26,022 nt of DNA, from assembly GCA_964580995.1 (NCBI GenBank), contig CAZOMV010000085.1, positions 1-26,022 on the forward strand. Direction: 5' to 3'. Below, in pieces: positions 1 to 7,217 of this stretch (positions are counted from its first letter, which is position 1; every line of letters starts with the position of its first letter). The stretch is from JAKJEP01 sp964580995 (GTDB lineage Bacteria; Planctomycetota; Phycisphaerae; Sedimentisphaerales; SM23-30). Below the pieces are notes generated by a model. It saw nothing but the letters and a program-made list of their open reading frames with translations, made no database searches and had not been told where the DNA came from. The translations under genes and the position numbers were made by a program.

Positions 1-15
1 ATCTTCCTCCTCTTT

Positions 16-50
16 TAATTCGTAACTCGTAATTCATAATTCGTAATTTC
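16..50. repeat. 7-bp tandem repeat, five units
   Basis: Five consecutive heptamers are read directly: TAATTCG, TAACTCG, TAATTCA, TAATTCG, TAATTTC. The unit differs by at most two bases between copies. The function is unknown; it looks like a simple-sequence array in a non-coding stretch. Confidence 0.85.
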
Positions 51-290
51 CCACATTGCTACGTGCCAATACCATTCACTTTTACCTATGTTTTGCTCTA
101 CTTTTATATCACTTTAACACACTTTTACATCATTTCCTTCATCTTTTGCTATACTTTGTTCAACATTTACCAACTCAACCTAACCGTTACAAATTACCAA
201 ATATCTTACCCATATTACCAAAAATCTTACCTAACCGTTATAATCGTTATAATCGCTACTTTATTATCGGACTATACTTTCCAACGTAAA

Positions 291-368
291 ATAAAGACTT
301 ACAGCAATTTTCGAAAATAAAAAATAAGCACTTACGTCAATTCTTTAAAATTAAAAATAACGACTTAC
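291..368. repeat. 33-bp tandem repeat, about 2.4 copies
   Basis: ATAA-N-(G/C)-ACTTAC starts at 291, 324 and 357, an exact 33-bp period. Between the first two conserved blocks the remaining 21 bases also align (CAATT-T, AAAAT-AAAA). The third copy is cut off at about 368, some 20 bp before the 3' end of folP. Confidence 0.85.
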
Positions 369-386
369 AACTCCCCTTCTACCACC

Positions 387-1241
387 TCACGGATGCTCTG
401 TCCCCGCCAGCGCCCCTAGCACCCGCACCACCTGCACCATCTCCTTCACATCATGCACGCGAATAATATGAACTCCCGAAAACGCACACCAGGCCACTAC
501 CGCCGCCGTGCCGAATGCCCGCTGTTGCGGCTCATCAATCTGTAATATGCTGCCAATAAACTGTTTACGGCTAGGACCCACCAAAACCGGCACCCCCAGC
601 CGATGAAAATTCTTGATAAACCGTATAATCGTCAGATTATGTTCCAGATTCTTGCCGAAACCGATCCCCGGATCGACCACCAGTAAATCCTTGCTAATTC
701 CGGCCTCCTGGGCAAATTTAATACGCCTGGCCAGAAAGGACATCACCTCCGCCAGCACATTGTCATAATGCGGCCCCTGCTGCATATTTTCCGGGTCCCC
801 CTTTAAGTGCATCAACACCACCGGCACCTTCGCCCCCACAGCCAGCCGCGTCATCCCCCGGTCGAAATTCAAAGCCGAGATATCGTTAATCATGCTCGCC
901 CCGGCATTTAACGCCAATTCCGCCACCCGGGCGATCCGGGTATCGATGCTGATGGGCACCTCCGTCTGCCGGGCCAGCTCTTTGATCACCGGCACCACTC
1001 GCTTGATCTGCTCCTCCGCATTCACTGCCTGCGCGCCGGGCCGGGTGGACTCCCCCCCTACATCGATAATCCCCGCCCCCTCCGCTGCCATCTGTAAACC
1101 CCGCTCGACCGCCCGGTTACAATCCAGATACGCACCGCCGTCACTAAAAGAATCCGGCGTAACATTGAGGATCCCCATAATCACCGGCTCCGGCTGCAAG
1201 GGAATCACCTTCCCCCGGCAGTTCAAATGATACTCTTTCAT
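387..1241 (-). CDS. folP: Dihydropteroate synthase
   Basis: This 284-residue protein condenses 6-hydroxymethyl-7,8-dihydropterin diphosphate with p-aminobenzoate to form dihydropteroate in cytoplasmic folate synthesis. It has the full family signature set on a TIM-barrel scaffold: ILNVTPDSFSDGG at about residues 24-36 (pterin and metal site), GGESTRPGA near 62-70 (sulfonamide-sensitive loop), the central ISIDT and MINDIS strands, VVDPGIGFGK, and GPSRKQFIG near 222. The length is normal. The ATG at 1241 has an AGGA ribosome site seven bases upstream. It lies 234 bp downstream of a FadR-type regulator on the same strand and has promoter-like sequences of its own, so it is probably not part of the glycan operon. 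Nothing looks broken. Confidence 0.97.
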   Translation of the reverse strand: MKEYHLNCRGKVIPLQPEPVIMGILNVTPDSFSDGGAYLDCNRAVERGLQMAAEGAGIIDVGGESTRPGAQAVNAEEQIKRVVPVIKELARQTEVPISIDTRIARVAELALNAGASMINDISALNFDRGMTRLAVGAKVPVVLMHLKGDPENMQQGPHYDNVLAEVMSFLARRIKFAQEAGISKDLLVVDPGIGFGKNLEHNLTIIRFIKNFHRLGVPVLVGPSRKQFIGSILQIDEPQQRAFGTAAVVAWCAFSGVHIIRVHDVKEMVQVVRVLGALAGTEHP

Positions 1242-1259
1242 CTTCTTTCCTATCCAGTA

Positions 1260-1356
1260 TTTATAGCATATCTAAAGTGTAAGGAATGAATCCATACCAG
1301 GCATAAACCGTAATTTCGGTTTTTCCCGTTTATAGCGTAAAGCCGGATAATTGCAA
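1260..1356 (-). promoter_or_regulatory. Putative folP promoters (two) and leader hairpin
   Basis: P1: TTGCAA (plus coordinates 1351-1356), a 16-bp spacer, then TATAAA (1329-1334). P2: TATAAA at 1260-1265 with an upstream TGC, the extended -10 pattern, but no good -35. A six-base-pair inverted repeat, AAACCG/CGGTTT at 1305-1310 and 1317-1322, lies where a P1 transcript would begin. It could equally be a weak terminator of the regulator gene upstream. All are matches to sigma-70 consensus only. Confidence 0.45.
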
Positions 1357-1475
1357 TTCTTTTTGTTCACCAGATAGTTTCCAAAACATAACCAATTTGC
1401 AATTAAAGAGATAGGAAAGCAACCCTCTTGTCCCCCCTTCTATTTCACCCGGTCTGATTTTTATGGAACCGGAAT

Positions 1476-2198
1476 TCACTTCGCAGTAGTCAGGCACGTC
1501 TCATGGTTATCCGTATAATATTCATAAGCACTTGCCAGATGCTTGCGCATCGCCTCTTCCGCCTGCTGAGGATTATTCGACATCACCGCATCAAAAATAG
1601 CCTGATGTTCCTTAACCCCCACCTCCAGCTTATCGGGGGATGAATCGATCTGTACGAATCGATATAAACTATTCAACATGGTGCACTGCATGGATAACAC
1701 ACTGTTATTACACTCGTTAGCCAATACATTATGAAACTGCAAATCCGCCATCCGGAACTGGGCAGGATTATGGGTTGTGCCTTTCATGGTTTCAAAAACA
1801 CGCTTCAACTGCTTCCGGGCGGATGGGGATAATTTTTGCGCTGCCTTCCGAACAATCATCGGCTCGATAATCATCCGAGCCTCCATGACTTCATCCAGAT
1901 CCGACTTGCCGAAATTCTCGATTAATTTAGTCAAAAAACTCAGGCTTTTAACCGGATTAAACTGTTCCACATACCAGCCGGTCCCATGTTGCGGTCTCAA
2001 TACCCCCAAAGCCTTCAAGCTCATGAGTGCTTCACGCATCGCACGGGTACCCACACCCAATATAGAGCATAACTCTCTCTCAGTAGGTAATTTATCGCCG
2101 CACTGAATCTTGTTATCGCTGATATATTCAATTACAGCCAGAATGGTTAAATCCGTTCGGTTAGGCCTGTCCGAAATTTTCTGATACTGGTTGATCAT
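1476..2198 (-). CDS. GntR-family (FadR/FCD subfamily) transcriptional regulator
   Basis: This 240-residue cytoplasmic DNA-binding protein has an N-terminal winged helix-turn-helix (about residues 12-80, with KLPTERELC and TRAMREALMSLKALGVL) and a C-terminal FCD ligand domain. The FCD metal-site pattern is visible: Asp and His in DLQFHNVLANECNN, and the two later His in EHQAIFDAV and MRKHL. FCD regulators typically sense organic acids or sugar acids, but the effector here cannot be read. A frame extends five codons upstream to a TTG at 2213. The ATG at 2198 is preferred because GAGGG lies eight bases before it. It follows the PHP gene by about 100 bp but has its own strong promoter. It is clearly paralogous to the regulator at 19244-20068. 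Confidence 0.92.
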   Translation of the reverse strand: MINQYQKISDRPNRTDLTILAVIEYISDNKIQCGDKLPTERELCSILGVGTRAMREALMSLKALGVLRPQHGTGWYVEQFNPVKSLSFLTKLIENFGKSDLDEVMEARMIIEPMIVRKAAQKLSPSARKQLKRVFETMKGTTHNPAQFRMADLQFHNVLANECNNSVLSMQCTMLNSLYRFVQIDSSPDKLEVGVKEHQAIFDAVMSNNPQQAEEAMRKHLASAYEYYTDNHETCLTTAK

Positions 2199-2249
2199 CC
2201 TAAATACCCTCAAAACGATTCGCAGTGAACTACGACCAATAATCGACTC

Positions 2250-2277
2250 ATTATAGCATAATGGTAATACGTGTCAA
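2250..2277 (-). promoter_or_regulatory. Sigma-70-type promoter of the FadR-like gene
   Basis: Reading the minus strand, TTGACA (2272-2277), a 16-bp spacer and TATAAT (2250-2255) form a perfect-consensus promoter. ATTAT-AGC-ATAAT at 2250-2262 is a small palindrome covering the -10 box and could be an operator. The predicted start of transcription is near 2243, 45 bases before the ATG. Confidence 0.7.
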
Positions 2278-2303
2278 TTGGTAAATAAAATATTTCCCTC
2301 ACC

Positions 2304-3410
2304 CTAATCCAGGATAACCATCCTTTCTACCATCAAACCTTTGCCCGGCACGACCAGGAAATTTTTAACCTCATATTTCAGCGTAAGTTCTGCTGCACCC
2401 GGTTGGTGGGTAATTTTTAAAAGAATCGTTTTGCCAGCAGGAATGGTTACTTTGGCTGGACCATCTCCACCGGCATTTTCCATCTCGATATCGACATGGG
2501 AGACATTTTGCAATTCGTACCAGCGGGCTTTCTCTGTTTTTTTAAAGGGTTTGGAGACAATCAGGCATTCCGCCAATAGCGTCCCCAGCAAATCAGACCG
2601 GCCGATCAGCATATCCTTATACCAGACCACCGTGCGATGCTGGAGCAGAGCTTCTCTCACACCTTCCAGGCTTCTTTCCCTTGCAAATACCAGGGTTATG
2701 GTTCGATGGTTCTCACTGGTGTAGATTGAATCCAGAGACGGATCGTGGATATCAGAATTACCCAGCAGAGTCAAATTCTTCTCCAGCCCCCACTGCAAGG
2801 CTTCCGGGTAATACTCATCCCCATTGCAGACTTCTATGCCCTGCATCCACCCCTTTTCGTACAACTCCGTCTGTACCGGACCCCACTTGCCTCTCTCCAA
2901 GCCTTGCCAGCCGGGATGATTCCAGAAGACAAAAGCCTTCTGCTCAGCCGCCGCCTGAAAGACCGACATAAGTTCCTCTATATCCAGAGGTTCCGCATCC
3001 TGCAGGAATATGGCATTGAAATGGCCCGGCGGGGTATCGCGGGTAATCTCCGCCCCGCGGATCAACAGGAGATTCTTTTCCTCTGCCCGCCCCTGGGCAA
3101 TTTCATAAGAGCGATTCAGGTTTTTAGAGATATCCTCCTTGTGGGGTATGTATTCAATATGGTCGGTAATGATGATGCAATCCAGCCCTTCCCGCCAGGC
3201 TTCGTCCACCCGGACCGTCGGCCAGACCAGCCCGTCGGAAAACACCGTGTGCATATGCAGATCGCACTTGAGGGTCACATACCCCGGAATATCGGGAAAG
3301 CGGATCTCCTGGCGGGTATCCGCCCTCCCCACCCCAGCCAATGCCGTTGCGACTAGAAGAAATAAACAAACAATACGGCTGTGATTCCTGACCATGGAAT
3401 TGGTTACCAT
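2304..3410 (-). CDS. Secreted PHP-domain phosphoesterase
   Basis: This 368-residue protein has a cleavable signal peptide (hydrophobic core about residues 12-27, cut near GRA-DT). The PHP metal ligands are all visible: HMH at 52-54, D59, DH at 83-84, E121 in RGAEIT, H165 in WNHPGW, and DIH at 220-222. PHP proteins are metal-dependent phosphoesterases. Secreted ones of this layout resemble the Sb-PDE-type phosphodiesterases, so hydrolysis of a phosphoester outside the cytoplasm is likely, but the substrate is unknown. The C-terminal 100 residues look like an all-beta accessory domain. The ATG at 3410 has GGAGG nine bases upstream. It is the last gene of the minus-strand glycan operon, 120 bp after the methyltransferase-like gene. 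Its presence suggests that the glycan carries a phosphate group, but that is inference. Confidence 0.88.
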   Translation of the reverse strand: MVTNSMVRNHSRIVCLFLLVATALAGVGRADTRQEIRFPDIPGYVTLKCDLHMHTVFSDGLVWPTVRVDEAWREGLDCIIITDHIEYIPHKEDISKNLNRSYEIAQGRAEEKNLLLIRGAEITRDTPPGHFNAIFLQDAEPLDIEELMSVFQAAAEQKAFVFWNHPGWQGLERGKWGPVQTELYEKGWMQGIEVCNGDEYYPEALQWGLEKNLTLLGNSDIHDPSLDSIYTSENHRTITLVFARERSLEGVREALLQHRTVVWYKDMLIGRSDLLGTLLAECLIVSKPFKKTEKARWYELQNVSHVDIEMENAGGDGPAKVTIPAGKTILLKITHQPGAAELTLKYEVKNFLVVPGKGLMVERMVILD

Positions 3411-3530
3411 TTCAACTGCCTCCAGATACGTACCGGTTACTTTCGTTTACATCCTGTTTTTCACGTAAGGAAATAACGATTTTACCAATTCCATTGCGGA
3501 TTTCCAGCGTTTCATTTTCGAGCCGTCAAT

Positions 3531-4712
3531 TTATTTTTCTCCGTCATATACGCCGTACTCCATCCCCGCCTCGACAAAGGCTCGGATGTTCTCATAGGGG
3601 GTATCATCGAAAAAGAAGTCGGTGGTAGAGAGGATAAAATTGCCCCGTTTTTTGACTTTTCCCAACACCTCTTTGACCCGCTGGCGGACCTGCTGGGGAG
3701 TGGCCGTCTTCAAAAACTCCACCTGGTCGATATTGCCGCGTAAGACCATATCCGGTCGCAAGATTTTCAGGGCTTTATCCAAATCCACATCCCCAAAGGG
3801 CGGCGGGGTCAGATAGCCGAAGCTGTCCATGCCCAGCTCGTTATAAAGGTGCAGTAACTTCATGGAATCGCCGCAGTTATGATAATTCACAAACGCTCCC
3901 ATCTGGTGGATCGCGTCAATCAGCCGCTTGTCGTATTCCAGAACAAAGTTTTTAAAGAAGTCCGGCCCGACGGTACTGGTGGTGAGATTGGCGGTAAATT
4001 CGATCACATCCGCCCCAGCTTCGATCATCTTTTTATCCTGTTTGATGATCCAGCCCAGAAAAAACTCGGCCATTTCGCGAAAGAACCCCTCATCCAGATA
4101 GGGGTCCATGAAAATCTGATCGAGTTTCCGGTAGCAATCCATGCAGTTAATGACGCCGCCGGTGCAGGAATCGACCAGGCCCTTGTCGCCGACGGCTTTT
4201 TTGGCCCGGCGGATGAGGCTGCAATCGATATTATCCATTGGCGGACAATACTTTCGGAAAATCTCAAAGTCCTCTATGGTTTTGAGCATATGCTCATCAA
4301 TGGCAGCAACAATGAGATATTTCGAGCTGCGTTTTTTGTTCTCGGTCTGCTGAAGCTGGCCGCCGGGGGTTTTGATAGTGATCTTTTTGTGGCGGGAATC
4401 CTCATCCCCCTCTTCGGCCACCGTGACATCCCAGTTTTCCGCGGACCGCTGGGCAAAGGTATGCGGCTGCCAGTTGGCTGACCAGCCGTCCCAGTTGGTC
4501 CCCAGCGTATGCATCACATCGAAGCCGAAATAGTCGCAATACTCGACAAACTTCTCAACCGGATCAAAATCCAGCGGATCGAAAAACCGGTCCATCGCCG
4601 GCTTATAATCGAACATCTCATAGGTGGTGTTGTAGTACAAAAAGGGTGCGATTGGAATCCGATCCGTTTTTTCCTTTTTAAACGTCTTTGTCAATCTTTC
4701 TCTGCCGGTCAT
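3531..4712 (-). CDS. Uroporphyrinogen decarboxylase-fold protein (methyltransferase-like)
   Basis: This 393-residue cytoplasmic protein has no signal peptide. It belongs to the URO-D superfamily: an N-terminal RERL...DRIP motif (residues 4-20), a TIM barrel, and the HNC pair at H278/C280 followed by GDS. The H-x-C pair matches the zinc-thiol site of MtaA/CmuA-type corrinoid methyltransferases better than true HemE, which uses arginine and aspartate residues to bind the tetrapyrrole. A role in heme synthesis is therefore unlikely. Planctomycete and Lentisphaerae genomes often place such proteins in carbohydrate operons, and their substrate is unknown. Transfer of methyl groups released from a methylated sugar is one possibility. 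ATG 4712 has AGGAG eight bases upstream, and the gap to the preceding beta-helix gene is 45 bp. Confidence 0.85.
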   Translation of the reverse strand: MTGRERLTKTFKKEKTDRIPIAPFLYYNTTYEMFDYKPAMDRFFDPLDFDPVEKFVEYCDYFGFDVMHTLGTNWDGWSANWQPHTFAQRSAENWDVTVAEEGDEDSRHKKITIKTPGGQLQQTENKKRSSKYLIVAAIDEHMLKTIEDFEIFRKYCPPMDNIDCSLIRRAKKAVGDKGLVDSCTGGVINCMDCYRKLDQIFMDPYLDEGFFREMAEFFLGWIIKQDKKMIEAGADVIEFTANLTTSTVGPDFFKNFVLEYDKRLIDAIHQMGAFVNYHNCGDSMKLLHLYNELGMDSFGYLTPPPFGDVDLDKALKILRPDMVLRGNIDQVEFLKTATPQQVRQRVKEVLGKVKKRGNFILSTTDFFFDDTPYENIRAFVEAGMEYGVYDGEK

Positions 4713-4757
4713 TTTTATACTCCTGCATTCAATAGAAACCTTATATAAATCTTTCGT

Positions 4758-7205
4758 TTAACGAACAGGTTGAGGGGGGATGATCCAGCTCAACATTTCG
4801 GTCGGCCAAAGCCCCAATCGTTCGAATCCTTTGGGCGTCGGCTGTTCATATTGCACGTAGGCTTGCATTTTCCCCGTGATGCTATACGATGGCTCACCGC
4901 CCGATCTCGTACCGAACACACCGTAGCCCATTAATGAACAATTTTCAAAATCAAGGTGGAGCTGCCGGGCGTCCAATGCCTCACAGCGAATGATGCCGGT
5001 CGAGGACGAGGAGGCATTCCAGCCGATTCGATCCACGGTCCTTTCACACGGCTGCGAGAAGTTCAGCACAATCAGCCGGCAGTCCTTCATTCGTACCCGC
5101 GCGTAACCGTTGTCGTATTCGCCGCCGGCGGGGCAGAATGTCTGCAAGGCGTTGTCAGGACTTACGAACGTACAGTCTTCAAAGATAACGTCAGGATCGT
5201 CGGGCATCGAGGTGTTATGGGCGATGACATATCCAGCGCCCGCATCACCCGGCCAATCGGCATTCATGAAGAAACAATCCCGGTAGATAAGGGGCTCATC
5301 GGACCGCCGCACGAAGAACCGGGCGCCCTGGCCGACCGCCTGGCCGATACCCACGCAATTTTCGACCACGGTGCCAAACGGTTGCGGTGTTCGTGCCTGT
5401 CCCTGAAATTCAGTGAAGTCGGCCTGATCAGCCCAGAACATGCAGTTGCCCGCGACGGCATAGAGATTTCGCCAGATCCAGCGATCGAGCGAATTGGACG
5501 GAAGCATTTCATCGGAATACTTTTGGACGGACGACAGGGTCTGCTCCACTTTTTGACGCTGCTGGTCGGTCAGGTTTCCATCGGTCAATACCTGCTGATA
5601 GATCGGCTCCAAACGCCGCTTTTTTTCGCGCCAATCCTGACCAATCAGACACCAGCAATCACAACTTTTGAAGCCCAATACCGGATCACCGCAGTCAATA
5701 ACAACCCACCCCTTCGCACCGGAACCAAGGCTTCCATCGGCATCGCCGACCATCGTATTATAAGCCCCGGCTGCACCGGGATGGGCGGGCAATAAGGCGG
5801 CTTCTGAGTAGGTATCCGGTCGAATAAGTACCATATGTCCACCCCGGTCGTCAGGCACGGCGGAAATCCCCTTCTGAATCGTGTGAAAGGCCTTCTGCCA
5901 ACTGCTGCCGTCAGAGTTGTCGCCCAGTTTCGATACATAGATTGTTCGGCCTTTTCTCCCGGCATAGTTGGGCGCAGTCGGATCAAAGGGCAGGGGTGGT
6001 TTTACCGTTCGTTTATGCTGGGCGGCAGTAGAAAATCCTTTTACACCGAGGCTGGTAATCCACTCCGTGGGCCAAAGGCCGATCCGGTCGAAATCCCTTG
6101 GTACCGTCTGTTGAAATTGTACATAAACTTGATTGTTGCCCGTGGTGGCATATGATACTTCACCGCTGCTGGCGCCAAACAACTTATAGCCCATCATACG
6201 GCAATTATCGAAATCGACGTGCAGTTGGCTGCCATCCCTGGCATTGCAGTAGATGACACCTGAGGAAGCCTGATCGGGGCCAAACTGGGTCTGCGCGAAA
6301 TTCAACACAATCAGCCGGCAGTCTTTCAGCTTCACACGGGTATAGAGGCTGTCATCATGGGAACAGGCGGCGCGTAAGGCATTATCGGGCGAGACCAGGG
6401 TGCAATCTTCAAATATTGCCTCCGGCTGTTCCGGCATCGAAGCATTTTGGGCACGGATAAATGCGCCGCCGGCGTTTTGCCAGCGGTCGAGGTTCATGAA
6501 ATGGCAGCGCCGAAACTGGAGCGGCTCATCCTTACGCCCAATGCCGCCATCCAGATACGCACCGGCCATACGTCCGATACCGATGCAATCTTCCACTATC
6601 AGGGTACAAGGCGTATTACTTTCCTGGCCCGCGGCATAGATGCCAAATGCCGTTTCGCCGCCGGTAGCACAAATACGGCGGAAGATCCAGCGGTCAAAGT
6701 TAAGATTAGATGCCGTGCCGGGCGGCCCGCTGAAATTGCGCCAGCCGCTGACACTTTTGAAACCCGATTCGGGTGCATCCGACTGGACAATCTGCCAGTT
6801 GCCTTCCTTGGCGGGATCGGGACGGACTGCCACACCCGGAGCGCTGCAATCAATAATGACCCAGCCGGTCGCACCGGAACCCAGCTTGCCGTCAAAATCG
6901 CCAGCAATCAGGTTGTAGGCCCCTGGAGCGCCCTTGTGCAGGCTATAAAGGTTAGCCTCAACATACGTATCCGGCCGGATGATAATCCTATGCCCACCCT
7001 TGTCATCCGGCACAGCCGCCAGCCCGGCCTGGATCGTATGAAATGCCTTCTGCCAACTGCTGCCGTCGGAGTTGTCGCCCAGTTTAGACACATAGATTAC
7101 AACACCTTTGTTTCCGGAATAGTCCGAAACGGTAGGATCAAAAGAATCGGCAGAAACCAAACAGGAAACAAATAAAATTACTGTCATTACCGAAATTTTA
7201 CGCAT
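4758..7205 (-). CDS. Secreted parallel beta-helix protein with internal duplication
   Basis: This 815-residue exported protein has a signal peptide at about residues 1-19. It consists of two homologous halves, residues 22-400 and about 403-815. Each half opens with FDPT...IYVSKLGDNSDGSSW, then FHTIQ and IRPDTY, the usual entry of pectate-lyase-like right-handed beta-helix domains. Each continues with matching VEDC/VENC and CTLVSPDNAL/CTFVSPDNAL rungs. The second half carries a charged helical insert of about 50 residues (DWREKKRRLEPIY to DEMLPSNS) absent from the first. Such folds bind or cleave polysaccharides, but no catalytic set can be assigned, so enzyme or binding protein is open. The gene begins 12 bp after the alpha-galactosidase stop, and its AGGAG ribosome site overlaps that TAG stop, indicating translational coupling. 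Confidence 0.85.
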   Translation of the reverse strand: MRKISVMTVILFVSCLVSADSFDPTVSDYSGNKGVVIYVSKLGDNSDGSSWQKAFHTIQAGLAAVPDDKGGHRIIIRPDTYVEANLYSLHKGAPGAYNLIAGDFDGKLGSGATGWVIIDCSAPGVAVRPDPAKEGNWQIVQSDAPESGFKSVSGWRNFSGPPGTASNLNFDRWIFRRICATGGETAFGIYAAGQESNTPCTLIVEDCIGIGRMAGAYLDGGIGRKDEPLQFRRCHFMNLDRWQNAGGAFIRAQNASMPEQPEAIFEDCTLVSPDNALRAACSHDDSLYTRVKLKDCRLIVLNFAQTQFGPDQASSGVIYCNARDGSQLHVDFDNCRMMGYKLFGASSGEVSYATTGNNQVYVQFQQTVPRDFDRIGLWPTEWITSLGVKGFSTAAQHKRTVKPPLPFDPTAPNYAGRKGRTIYVSKLGDNSDGSSWQKAFHTIQKGISAVPDDRGGHMVLIRPDTYSEAALLPAHPGAAGAYNTMVGDADGSLGSGAKGWVVIDCGDPVLGFKSCDCWCLIGQDWREKKRRLEPIYQQVLTDGNLTDQQRQKVEQTLSSVQKYSDEMLPSNSLDRWIWRNLYAVAGNCMFWADQADFTEFQGQARTPQPFGTVVENCVGIGQAVGQGARFFVRRSDEPLIYRDCFFMNADWPGDAGAGYVIAHNTSMPDDPDVIFEDCTFVSPDNALQTFCPAGGEYDNGYARVRMKDCRLIVLNFSQPCERTVDRIGWNASSSSTGIIRCEALDARQLHLDFENCSLMGYGVFGTRSGGEPSYSITGKMQAYVQYEQPTPKGFERLGLWPTEMLSWIIPPQPVR

Positions 7206-7217
7206 TTTGATTTACTC

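Larger units (their letters stand above)
1..386. other. AT-rich gene-free stretch with tandem repeats
   Basis: No credible gene is seen. The two overlapping open frames here (56-320) have low-complexity composition, no ribosome binding site and no recognisable domain. The stretch holds a heptamer tandem repeat at 16-50 and a 33-bp tandem repeat at 291-368, plus degenerate ACCGTTA/ATAATCG motifs around 180-255. It lies downstream of the minus-strand folP gene, so it could contain that transcript's 3' end, but no clear hairpin followed by a T tract was found. Confidence 0.7.

Noticed and set aside
56..320. Two overlapping plus-strand frames in the AT-rich left end
   Set aside because: They have repetitive low-complexity composition, no ribosome site and no similarity to known proteins.
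3447..3515. 22-codon minus-strand ORF (MKRWKSAMELV...) between the URO-D-like and PHP genes
   Set aside because: It has no ribosome binding site and no evidence of conservation, and an ORF of this length is expected by chance, although its basic amphipathic character was noted.
4804..4830. GTTCGAATCC-like tRNA T-loop match
   Set aside because: It lies inside the coding sequence of the beta-helix gene, and no acceptor or anticodon arms can be drawn around it.
4956..7175. Long plus-strand frames (279 and 242 codons) antisense to the beta-helix gene
   Set aside because: They mirror the duplicated structure of the real gene and show no independent protein features.
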